Part shown: piece after piece, positions 23,392-34,700 of the stretch
Position numbering within the stretch: position 1 is the stretch's first letter
How the letters are laid out: each line of letters starts with the position of its first letter
DNA from: Rhododendron vialii
Taxonomy: Eukaryota; Streptophyta; Magnoliopsida; Ericales; Ericaceae
NCBI RefSeq assembly: GCF_030253575.1
Contig: NC_080557.1
Location: 44,902,501 to 44,966,500, forward strand
DNA: 64,000 nt
Direction: 5' to 3'
The notes under the pieces: model-generated
Told to the model about the DNA's origin: nothing
The model's input: the letters and a program-made list of their open reading frames with translations, nothing else
The model's database searches: none
Translations under genes and position numbers: made by a program

Positions 23392-23450
<59 letters not shown>
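23392..23450. repeat. CT microsatellite (59 bp) in the QOR4 leader
   Basis: Uninterrupted CT run, the longest of the array, ending 50 bp before the QOR4 start codon. Confidence 0.95.
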
Positions 23451-23454
<4 letters not shown>

Positions 23455-23500
23455 TATATGTTGAGTATAGACGCTCGAAATTCTCTCTGTGAATAGGAAT

Positions 23501-26500
23501 ATGGCAGGGAAGCTCATGCATGCGGTTCAGTACAATTCCTATGGAGGAGGACCTGCTGGGTTGAAGGTACATTTCCCATGCTTCTCAAATTTCTTTTCTA
23601 ATTATTTTTCAACTCCTTCCTAATTGTTAGCCCAATTGTCGTTTTTGATTGTTCCAACTTGAAGAACAAGAATTTATGATGCAGTACAACAAACTCTTTA
23701 ATTTTGTTGTCATTACTTTTTCCGTATTTTGTTATCTTAAATGTGTGATCCTACATATTATTCAAATATCAAATCTATGGAACTTGGAATTTGAAAGATG
23801 TTACTCATTTGTCAAATTTGAAGATGGAAAAAAAGGATTTGAAGGATAGAGCTCGCGCTTGAAGGGTTTGTTAGAGCAGTTAAAAACCTTGAAAAACTTC
23901 TGATAATTTTCTTTATATTTGGTGTTTGATGGGTTTGCTGGAGATTATCTTAGTCTCTTCAAAAAATCAAAAGTGTCCAATTTTTTTTTTTATAATCCCT
24001 TGTAAATAGCTGTAAATGGGTTGGAAAGTGTAAGCTAAGGAGCAATATTGGAAATTATGCCTTAGTATTTACATTTAAATGCAATGATTACATGTCTCGT
24101 TGGAAATTAAATTTCTGCAAGGCTGAACATTATGAGACGAATTGGAGCATTAATTGCCCAGAGGCCAGAGCAACACTCAATCATCTCCCCAATCCAAAAC
24201 CCCTTCTTTGTTGGCATTGACCCCTTTCTTCAATCTTCATGTCCATGTCCTTCTTTGCTCCCTAATCATTACCCAAGAACCGCACCCCAATCAAGCTTAC
24301 AGCCAAGTAGCCAACATACTTTACTACTATTATAAATCCTTCTTTGGGTTTCTTGTGGAGTTGAAGTTATTTGATTTGTTGGCCTTGTCAATGGTTTTTA
24401 ACTTTTAAGTTGCATAATGTATCTTGCAGCATGTTGAGCTTCCTGTTCCTGCTCCAAAAGAGGATGAGGTTTTGTTAAAGATAGAAGCAGTTAGCATAAA
24501 CCCAATCGATTGGAAACTCCAGAAAGGCATTGCCCGTCCACTTTTGCCACGAAAATTTCCTTTCGTACCTTGTAAGTTTGGTCACACATGGTCTTTAATT
24601 TATACCGGGTTTATCTCTTAGACTTCCTTTGCTTTCATGCTGTGACCTATTTGTGGCTGCCTGACTCAACTTTTAAGTTGGTTGTTAATTGCTATAGTTT
24701 TATTTCTGTAATATGTTGGAGACTGTTAAAGCATCTAACTCAAAATCAATTGGCGATGAGTGGAGAGGCTGCCCAGGCTTATATACTAGTTTGGAGAAGA
24801 TAATTAACTGATGGGGGACAAACTCCAACACTCCCCCCTCATGTGGGACCCTTGACTCGCACGTCGAGAGGTAAACAAAGGACCCATAACACATGGATCA
24901 CAACAAACAACTGTGCACTTATAGCACAAACAAGGGGAAACAAATTCTCTGAAACCCTAGCTCTGATACCATGTTAAAGCATCCAACTCAACACCAAATG
25001 GCAATGAGTGGAGAGGCCGCCCAGGCTCATATACTAGTTTTTGGAGAAGATAATTAACCAATGTGGGACAATCTCCAACAGAGACTTATTGATGTTCTCT
25101 AAACATATTCTCTAATCTCTCTACCTTTTTCTCACTTTTTTTTTGGTCTCTCCTTGTCTCAAGTGTTGTGATATCAACAAGATAAATTACAGTGGATTTT
25201 TTCGAACTATATCTTAAGGACTGAGCCAAAAGTAGTCCAAAATGCTTGAGCAGCCCGATATAACTATGTCTTGTCTACAAAATCCTTGAGCTTAATGTAA
25301 AATTTGAAACTGTGGCTTTCTGCTGAGCAGAAGCTGAATTTTCCATTAGAGAGAGTGAGGAATTCAATGGAGTATTGCAGTTTTTCAAGCATTTAGCATT
25401 GAACAATACTTCCATACCTCTGAAATGGTCACCACATGCTCTCCATTGGGCGTAACTACAATTGGTGGACATATTAAGAATTGACAGAATATACAAAAGT
25501 GAAGGTGTGGATATAAGGGAAGAGCAAAACCTTTTGGATTATTACAAACTTTGGAGTTCAGAAGTAATTTGAAAGTGGTGTTTCTTTCTATATCATGTTT
25601 AGCAATTTTCATGACCATAAAACTCATTTGATTAGTTGATTTTGTACCAGCATGGCAATTAAACTTCTTTATCCGCCTTGGAACATCAGGCTATGGTACT
25701 TATGATGCAAGCTTTAGCAGAGTTGCTGTGATTTTGTGGACTAATGTTTTCTCTTCTTATGGTTGAAGCAGCTACTGATGTATCAGGAGAAGTAGTGACG
25801 GTTGGATCTGGAGTTAAGAATTTTAAAGCTGGTGACAAAGTTGTATCTATACTTAGTCCTATGGTAAGTCTTACTCTTACTCTTCCCATTTTATGATGAC
25901 TTTCCTATGTTCCGTACTAGTATGCAGCCCTTCCCTATTGGCTAAGTTTCAAAGGCAAACTTTTAAGGGAAAACACTAATTTCCATGCATGATCCCAATC
26001 ATCCACAAATATACAAGGTCTGGGTAACTGTTTGATAAATAAGCCTTGTCAAATGTTCAACAGGGTCAACTTTTGCCATTTTTTGTTTGTAAATGTTCAT
26101 GCCTTGACGAGATTAAATGACAGAGTGGAGGTGGACTAGCTGAATTCTGTGTGGCTAAAGGTAGTCTGACAGTTCCAAGGCCACCTGAGTTATCAGCAGT
26201 TGAAGCTGCAGGCATACCTTCCGGCGCTCTCACAGCTCACGTGGCCCTCACCCAATATGCAGGAGTCAAGCTCGACGGAACCTGCCCACAGAAAACCATT
26301 CTAGTCACTGCCGCCTCTGGCGGCGTAGGCCACTTTGCTGTTCAACTGGCCAAACTCGGAAACACCCATGTGACGGCCACTTGTGGAGCTCGTAACTTGG
26401 AACTTGTGAAGAGCTTAGGGGCCGATGAGGTGCTCGATTACAAAACGCCCGATGGGGCCGCATTGAGGAGCCCGGCTAGCCGGAAGTACGATGCTGTGAT

Positions 26501-26813
26501 CCATTGTACCACCGGGATTCCGTGGTCTATTTTTGAGCCCAATTTGAGTGGAAATGGGAAGGTAATAGATTTGACTCCTAGTGTTAGTACCATGATGACT
26601 TTTGCACTGAAGAAATTCACCTGCTCTAAGAAGCGGATTGTGCCACTGCTTTACTCTCCCGAAGGTGAGAATCTTGAGTATCTAGTTAAGTTGGTGAAGG
26701 AAGGGAAGCTTAAGACGGTTGTCGACTCGAAGTACCCTCTTAGCAAGGCTGAAGATGCCTGGGCCAAGAGCATCGACGGTCATGCTACGGGAAAGATCAT
26801 TGTCGAGCCGTAA
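23501..26813 (+). CDS. CEQORH: QOR4: NADPH quinone/enone oxidoreductase, intact (329 aa)
   Basis: Exons 23501-23566, 24430-24571, 25772-25863 and 26124-26813 join in frame to 330 codons including stop. It has the same layout as QOR2: MAGKLMHAVQYNSYGGG start, INPIDWKLQKGIARP, S-T-D-V-S-G-E at the exon 2/3 joint, GDKVVSIL, then AASGGVGHFAVQLAK in the nucleotide-binding domain and ATGKIIVEP at the end. It shares with QOR3 the forms KKFTCSKKRIVPLL and ENLEYLVKLV, so these two are the youngest pair. The exon 2 donor is T|GTAAGT, giving serine where QOR2 has valine. Intron 2 contains a TRIM. Expected to reduce reactive enones in or at plastids, as inferred from the family. Confidence 0.9.
24724..25080 (-). 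mobile_element. TRIM retrotransposon (357 bp), looks whole
   Basis: Two terminal repeats (24724-24830 and 24972-25080) begin TGTTGGAG and end GCTTTAACA on the minus strand. Next to the 5' repeat is a primer-binding site TGGTATCAGAGCTAGG, complementary to initiator methionine tRNA; next to the 3' repeat is a purine tract GAGGGGGGAG. A perfect 5-bp target-site duplication GAGAC flanks it (24719-24723, 25081-25085). It has no coding region, which is normal for TRIMs. The two terminal repeats differ at roughly 10-15 percent of positions by eye, so it is not very recent. Confidence 0.9.
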
Positions 26814-27973
26814 AATATGTCGTTTGAAATAGGTTTAGCTAGTTTTGATGTACCGGAGAGAAAAGTAATGTGTATATGAACCATAATGCTTCATCTTGTG
26901 AGGAAGGCTGAATATTTTGTGATGCTGTTTGTACCCAAAAATGACTGTCCAATAAAAATGTGCCATGTTGCGGGTACTTAGTTAAAAAAATGGACAAAGC
27001 ACACTGAGTTTACTCCACTAAGGATGTATTTGGAGGTTAAGACCTTCATTTGTGGAAGCAGGTAGTATGGAGTTAAAGGCCCCATTCCGCTTTCTCCCAA
27101 AACTTTCTTTTTTAAAAAGAAGGTAATTTTAAACTCAAATACAATGAAAATGAAAAATGATTTTTCAATTTTTTTTGCACCGTTTGAAAGATCTCAATGA
27201 AATCTATCAAATGAGATTCATATTGGTAGGAAATCATTTGCGTAAACACATGATTTTTGAGCTTGAAAAAAACCTTCTTTTTTCTAACCTTCTTTTTACT
27301 GTTGAAATGAAACGGCTTCTAACTCCTCGTAAAAAAACGTGAACATGAGATCTTAGGATCCCCAACTACAAATTGTCCCCATTCCACAACTACAAATTAT
27401 CCCCATTTGGTTCGTTTAACAGACTAATCCTTTACATGTGTGGAACTAATGTAGAAGTACGAATTATTGAAATATGTGTTTAGAATAGATGTGTCTAGAG
27501 TCATTAAGCATGCATTGCATAAAACTTGCGTTAATTGGGCGACTCCAAACATCTTCTCTCAAAAGTGAAACAAGGAGAAAATTTTAAAGTGTAATGATGC
27601 TGCTTGTCATTGATGATAGATATCAACTTATTTGTCACTTTTTTTTATTACTTATAATTTTACTCTTTCATAGTTTTGGTTTACTAGAAGAAATCATGTT
27701 ATGTACATAAAAAATAAAGTAATTTAGATGCATAATTATTAATATTTTAATTTATTGTGAAAAAATAATTTTTCTATGCCAAATATTTTGTTATTTTTAG
27801 TGAACCAAAGGTTCCGGAAAGGAGGGAGGAATTTTGTGGTCTGTTAAGAACATAAAGAGAACGAGAGAAAGGAAGTAAAAGTTTAAGAAAAATTCTCTTT
27901 TATTATTTGGTTTAAGAAGAAAGAGAAAATAAAATCACAAAATAAAACTTTGCAAACAGCAATTTTTTCCCTT
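26814..27973. other. QOR4 3' flank and AT-rich spacer
   Basis: No gene recognised. It is the counterpart of 20896-22260 in unit A. Confidence 0.7.
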
Positions 27974-27982
27974 AATTATTTT

Positions 27983-28323
27983 GGCAGATTTAGTGATAGA
28001 TCCACTATAGACATTTTATAAGTTCACAAGTCCATACAACCTAAACTCTAAAATACTCTATGAAAGTGCCTAAAATCCTAAACCCTATGAAAGTGCTTAA
28101 ATCACTAAAACTCTATAATAGAAAAGTGCACCATAAAACTCTATAATAGAAAAGTACATTCTAAAATCCTATAAAAGTGTCTAAATCCTAAGGTGCCCTA
28201 CGTTACGGTAATCTATACCCTACCTTAAGATACCCTAGAATAAACTTGAAACCTTACAAAATTAATAGATGAATTTATGGACTTATGAAGTACATATATA
28301 GTGGACCTAAAACTAATTTTCTA
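27983..28323 (+). mobile_element. Mutator-like MITE, family MU-A copy 1 (341 bp)
   Basis: Flanked by a perfect 9-bp duplication AATTATTTT (27974-27982, 28324-28332), the length typical of Mutator-like elements. The ends are imperfect inverted repeats around TTAG...GGTCCAC / GATCCAC. The body is made of degenerate units such as CCTAAACCCTA and ACTCTATAATAGAAAAGT. Unit A lacks it at the matching place (TTAATTATTG then TCTTCTCC). A second member is at 58766-59166, in the opposite direction. Confidence 0.8.
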
Positions 28324-28556
28324 AATTATTTTCTCTTCACCGTTCCCATAACTCCCAAACAGGACGTAATTCTTCCTCCCTCGTAAACTACCACCCAGAG
28401 GCGAGAGAGCCCACAGCTGTCATAACTCTGAGAAATCTTCCGTAAAACCAACGCAATAAATCACGTCCCTTCCAAATTGTATCTTCCCCCGATTCCACCT
28501 CCTCCTCTCGCATGTCTTAACCAGCAAGTTATCCCAAAATTCATAGACCTTACCCA

Positions 28557-28622
28557 CTCTCTCTCTCTCTCTCTCTCTCTTTCATCAGCAAACCCAAGTC
28601 CACTCTCCCTTCTTTAAGTAAC

Positions 28623-28670
<48 letters not shown>
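28557..28670. repeat. CT then GA microsatellites in the P-loop gene leader
   Basis: CT run about 28557-28581 and GA run 28627-28670, the second ending 36 bp before the start codon. Confidence 0.9.
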
Positions 28671-28672
<2 letters not shown>

Positions 28673-28705
28673 GCTCCACGCACATAGAAGCGATCAATCA
28701 AGCTA

Positions 28706-31700
28706 ATGGGTGGCGACACTGCATCGTCTGTTGTTTCCTCCTCCGGTACTCTCCCTCTCTTTAACTTTCTCCACGCACCCACACACGCGCGCGCGCACAC
28801 ACACAGAGGCACACATATTTCCATATACCTCTTTAAACACACAAAATATGCCCTCATTCCAAATTTTGAACTTGCAGAAGAGGAATCAATGCTGGAGCAA
28901 GAATACCCGCAACTTTCTCTCCGACTACCCACTCCAATCGGGTACTTGTTCAATTTGTTTCCGTTTTCCAAGATCGTTTTCTTTATTCTACTTTTTAACG
29001 GTCGCATTGTGTTTTTATGAATTAGGAGGAAGGAGGGTTCAAGCCCGAAGGACGGGAACGGTGGTACTTTGGGCGGAGAGGAAAGGGTGGACTTTGGGGT
29101 ATGTGAAGACGTGGGTCGATGCGTATCATCGAGTTGTTTCGATGAGAGGAGGAAGCGCGGTGCTTATAGGGATGTTTTGGAAAATTATAATGAATTGCAG
29201 CGTCGGAGTGAGGATTTGGACGCGGCCAAAAGTAAAATCCTGAGGTACTTCGCTAATTAGGTCACTAGGGTTTGTTGTCTCATAATGCTTCTTGTGTTTT
29301 TTCTTGAGGAATTCTTGGTGTATTTGAATTTTATGATGGAGGAGCACTTGGAAATTATTTATAGGACTAAGATCAATGATTGATGTAGTGGTGGATGACT
29401 ATTAAGAAGGAGCAATAATACAAGAACAGACCAGACTAATGGGGCTAGCCTAGATTTTACGGCCATTCATATGGGAGCAATTTGGAGAGCCTTGCTCAAG
29501 TGATCATATTCATTGTTTCCCATATTAGCAAGATTATGGGATGGTAGGGCAATTGTGTGATCCTCTGCCTCCTGCACGCAAAAGCTTGTGTGAAATAGCT
29601 ATGGAAGGGTCTGGTTTACTGGAAAGATTTCATTTGTCACCTATGATATCTCTTTTGCGCACAAGATAGTCAAATGAGCACAAATAGGGTTAATCAATAA
29701 AAGTTAAAACGGCCCCGGAGATTGTGAATGCTGTATATACTTCTGGTTTACCTCAAATTTATGATTGAACTGTTGGATTATGAATTACACTACCACATTT
29801 ATAGGACAATGACTGCACTCCTCTCAAACTCACCAGCCAATTCTCTCCTGCTTCTGTTATTGTCGTATTTTTCTACTCAATTAAAATAGCATTATTTGCG
29901 CAATTATTCCGACAGTCTAAAGCAAATCATATTGCTTCACGTAGACTTTGATGGCTTTGTACTTAATTTTGAATCTTTGATGCATTGAGCATTTTGATTT
30001 CGTGTTCTCTGGCATTTCTTCATTGAGTCACAGTCCTATATTACAGGTTGCATTCTTTGGTTATTAATAATTTTCACTTGAACCATGTGGTATATTCATG
30101 TTTTTTATATGCTAATATTTTGGAAAGAGTTAATTATCTTCTGAATTTATGTTACGTTTGAAGTTTAGGAGATTTTCTGTGTTGAGATTGTAGTTTCGAG
30201 GCAAGGCTTATTCGTAGAACTTATTGGGCTCCTAGTAGTGAAAAGACTACTGGCCTTGAGAAGGAAAAACTAGAAGTTTAGTAAATATAAAAAGTGGTTC
30301 CTAATGGCAATGGGTGTACGGCTGTGGATGAAAACAAGTGGCTCAGAGTGGGTTCAAGACCGCAGGCCACATACGCTGAAAATAGAAGTCTAATTCAAAC
30401 TGTGAGCTTCTAAATTACCACATTAGAAAAAATGGTTCTCAGTAGACTGATAATACTATTGCCCAGAATGGAGTTCCTTGTAGCAAGCTGCTGGTCACAA
30501 ATTATCGTTAATACTCACAATTTATGGTTCCTGAAGGGCAGGCCTGGTGCAACGGTAAAGTTGCTCCATTGTGAACTGGAGGTCACGGGTTCGAGTCACT
30601 GAAACAGCCTTCCTGCTTGCAGGGGTAAGGTTGCGTACATCAACCATTTCCCAAACCCCGCAATGGCGGGAGCCTCGTGCACTGGGTTTGCCCTTTTACT
30701 CACAATTTATGGTTCCTAGTAGTAAGGTTGTTGGCTACCATAAACTGTTTTTCGCCCATTTGATCAAAATTATCTAAGGACCTAACATGCTGCCACGATT
30801 GCACAAAAGGACCATGTTGGTTTGATGGTCCTACAAATAAATTTGACAAGTCCCTAGAAAAACATGGCCCTTAACAAATTTGTTAAATTCAAAGTAAGAA
30901 CAGAACATATGAATGGGGCTGCTGATGTTACCCGGACTGGTGTCGATGCAATTTGGAGAGCATCTTGCTCAAGTGATCATATTCATTGCTTCCCCAATGT
31001 CAATATGGAGGTTGGAATAGTGTTGAGTTCATCATTTTCCCATTACTCTCTTTCATGTAGTGTTCTGGGACATTATGAGTAGCAATGATGGTATATGTCT
31101 CTTTCTCCTCTAAAATACACACTACCTTTATCGGTTTCACCAGACGACTTGGTTCATGCTTGTTCATTAACTGCATATCCTCCCTGTGGCCGTGACCAGT
31201 TGATGAGGAGTGCATGGGGGTTGTATCTTAGAGCTGTTGCATTCCGTTTGGACCTTCACGTGGGAAGGAGCATCGACTTCAGGGCAGCGACTGCAGGCCC
31301 TGATACTCACAGGCCTATTCTCTCCTACTGTTTATTGGATTTCTCCATTATTCGATTTTGTAGTCTATTTTGCGAATTATGGTGTCAAGCCTAGGCTGTC
31401 TGGCGATAACTTATCCCCAAAACTGACGAAGTCAGTGAAGTTTTGAAACTAAAAGTTGTGTACCTGAAAAGCATTTTTGTATGTGAACCATGGCATAACA
31501 TACAACGATTATGTAGTTAACTGAAACTTTTCTTTCTGTCTTGGATGACAGTTAGAAGACGGAACTTTCATCTTATTACTCATGTTTCTTTATTCAGTAA
31601 AAGAAAAGAGTCACAGCAGGCAAATTTAGTTTACCAAAGTCGGTTGGAACTTCACAGGATGCCAATGCTGGCATAATTTTGGATGATGTTTAGAATGAGA

Positions 31701-34700
31701 GTTATGAAGCAGGCCAAAAGTAAAAAATAGCAAGATATTCACGTTGCCTCCACTTTACTTGTTTGTGCTGAAGACATTATGTTCTATGAGGTGGCTCATG
31801 GTGGTGTATGGTAGGAGTGTTCCAGTGTGCATAGAATCATAGATTGAGTGGCTCTGTTTGCAGTTGTAAATTGCTACCATCCACAAAGGGACCACTAAAT
31901 AATTTCAGGCGCCTCTCTACTGCTGATGGTGCGAGATTGATTATAGGTGTACATGACATGGTGCTCCTTGAATTGTTTCATCATTGTCTACTCCTATGTC
32001 TGCAGGTTATGAATAGCCTCGTGAAGATTACTGCCTAGCATTTCCTACTAAACTAGGATAACTCATAGAACTAGAACCACTATTCCTATTGTCAACAAAT
32101 TGCAGAACTCCAATAGGCTGTAACTATTGAAAGTAATACTTTTTTGATTTGTCGAATCGAGTAGCATCACAATCCAATTACTGCAGAATCTTGTTTCTCA
32201 ATTTGGCTCTACATATTACTGTGTTCCTTATGCATTCACCATTAGCGCATTTTCTTGATGCTGTATATGCACTATTGTATTATTGTTTTTGGACCTGCTC
32301 TGTTGCAGTATCATTGATAACCAGTGCAACCGATAGTTGCATGTAATCTAAGTATCTAACTGGAGGAAATCTCACATGAGTGTAATAAGGTGATTGATAT
32401 GTATTTCAAGGTATGAGGTTCTAAGGTTTGCTTTGTGTTCTGCTATATTGGTTTGGAACTGGAGTTAATTCAGTTGTGTTGGTGCAAGCTTTTCAAAATT
32501 TAAGGGCCTTTCTCTGCTATTATTCTTGGTATCATTTGATAGGTTGAAGCTCTAGAGACTTTGTGGGCTATTTCCACTATCCTAATCCAGTTGATTACCG
32601 TAGAAATTAATTCTCATCGGCAGTAGATTGTATTATAGTCCATGCGGTACAGAATTTTATGTGATGGCTGAAAACTCTAGTTATGCTTCAGCTACGTCAG
32701 CTGAACTGAGGCAATCTTACATCCTTGACAGTTATTACCCTGGAGCATGGATGGAGGTGGCGGGTGGAATGAAGTTGAGTGACTATGATGTCCCAAAGAC
32801 CACATCACTGTTAGTGATTGGTCCAAAAGGATCTGGAAAAAGCAGCCTTGTGAATAGAATTTCCAGGGTGTTTGAAGATGACAAGTTTGCACCGGACAGG
32901 GCCCAAGTCTCATGTACCTGAAATTATCCCCCCTTCTCCTTTGATTAGTTTCTGCTAATTTAGTTATTATGGTTTACTACAGCTTCATGAAGTTTAATCC
33001 TCTTGTGCCAGATAATGCGTCTGTTGGAGATGGGACCTACTTTCTCCAGGAGTATATGATCCCAAGAGATTCAACGTCTTTCTGTCTATATGATACTCGC
33101 AGTTTGTCTGATGAGTCATCAACTAACAGGGAAATGCTAACTCATTGGATGACAACAGGAGTTCGGCATGGGGAACTGGTTATCAGGTTAATATAGTAAC
33201 TTCGCCTGGCTTTTCTTTTGTGGATTGGGATTTTCCATATCTTTAATTCTGGACTACTCCCCTTTGCCTACCAGGGAAACTGACAGTTCTAGTTTAAAGA
33301 CCAGATTGAAGTGCAAAGCTCGCCAGAGTGGTTATGGTTCGCATGAGATCAGGATGGTTAATTTCGTTATATTTGTAGTTAATGGTGTTTCAATTTTGAA
33401 ATCCATGTATACTGATGATGAAGCAGAGAAACAGTATAGTCAGATGGTTGCCACAACTTTCAGCTGCCCATTCTTGTCATTTAAAGGTACCAAGGGGTTC
33501 GTATATCGTCTTTTAGAAATTTTCCAGACCTGAACTCTTTAAATATCTTTTTACCAGATTATTGGATAACCTCATAATGTTTCTGTGGAATATAGCCCAA
33601 GTGGTGAACTCGAAAATTCTGAGAGACTTCGCAATTTTCCAAGTATTGACAATGACTATCCAACTGAACTTTAATTATATTGGGTACTGAATTTGTTTTT
33701 TTATGAGAAGACCATGAATTGTAAGGGATGGGGATTGGATGAAATCAACACTTCGACAATCACCTGCACCTGGTTTGCACGTAGCAGTACTCTGGAAATT
33801 CCTCTCGAACAAGCACAATCTTAACCTCAACAAGCCTTCGTCACATATACTTATTGGGTGGTTACATGGATCCATTGTCTCTAATTGGCTCTACTGAAGT
33901 GATGTCCCCAATCAAACTCCAGGGAATCATGTCCTACCTCACTTGTTAAACACGTGTCTTTGGCATTCCTCCTTTTTATAGTAGCTTCTTAATAGGTGAA
34001 AATTTTGTCTGTAATGGATTAATGTGTCTCCTAAATTCCTTATAGAGCGTAAGAAAAGTGGGGATCATATTTCCAGTTAAACTTTAGGTCGGACTCTATG
34101 GTATATTAATTTCTAGAGATGTTTGAGCGGGCACCATATTTTAGTGATTTAATTATACCTCATTTTTTCTTCTATGCCTTACAAGATAAGCGTACTGATA
34201 GGTGGAGCATGTTGTCTGTGTGGGTAGAAAACTTGAATCTTATAATTTAAGTGCATGTACTGTTAGTGCTATATTTTGCTCCCCATGGAATAAGAAAAAA
34301 AGAGTAAAAGTAAGATGGGATAAATCATGGAGGGACCAAGGGGGAGATTAATATTTCTTTTCCCATGTTACAGATGACAAGCCAGTTATTGTTGTCACAC
34401 ATGGAGACTTACTTTCACTTTCCGACCGTGCGCGAGTTCGTGTTCATTTAGGGGAGCTGCTGGGCATTTCGCCTACTAAGCAGATTTTCGACATTCCAGG
34501 TAATCCCTTCAAAAGTTAGCTGCTCCAGCAGTCCCAATTGGTTTCCTATAAAGTATCACCATGAGATTAATCATAATTACTTGTGCTTACAGAAAGCTGT
34601 GATAAAGCGACGGAGTTGGCAATAGTTGATATGTTTCGTTATTCCCTTGAGCATGCTGATAGGAATCTTCCTGTCAAGGAATGGGTTCCAAGAAAGGTTT

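Larger units (their letters stand above)
23468..28795 (+). repeat. Segmental duplication unit B (QOR4 and real P-loop first exon)
   Basis: Partner of unit A (18474-22999). It is longer because of a TRIM in QOR4 intron 2, a MITE at 27983-28323 and sequence deleted from unit A. Confidence 0.85.

Noticed and set aside
28585-29007. 140-codon minus-strand ORF opposite the P-loop gene
   Set aside because: Driven by the GA run (SLSLSLSL) and antisense to exons 1 and 2.
28710-29243. 177-codon plus-strand ORF in another frame
   Set aside because: It reads through introns; the spliced model in the other frame continues into the Walker A exon in phase.
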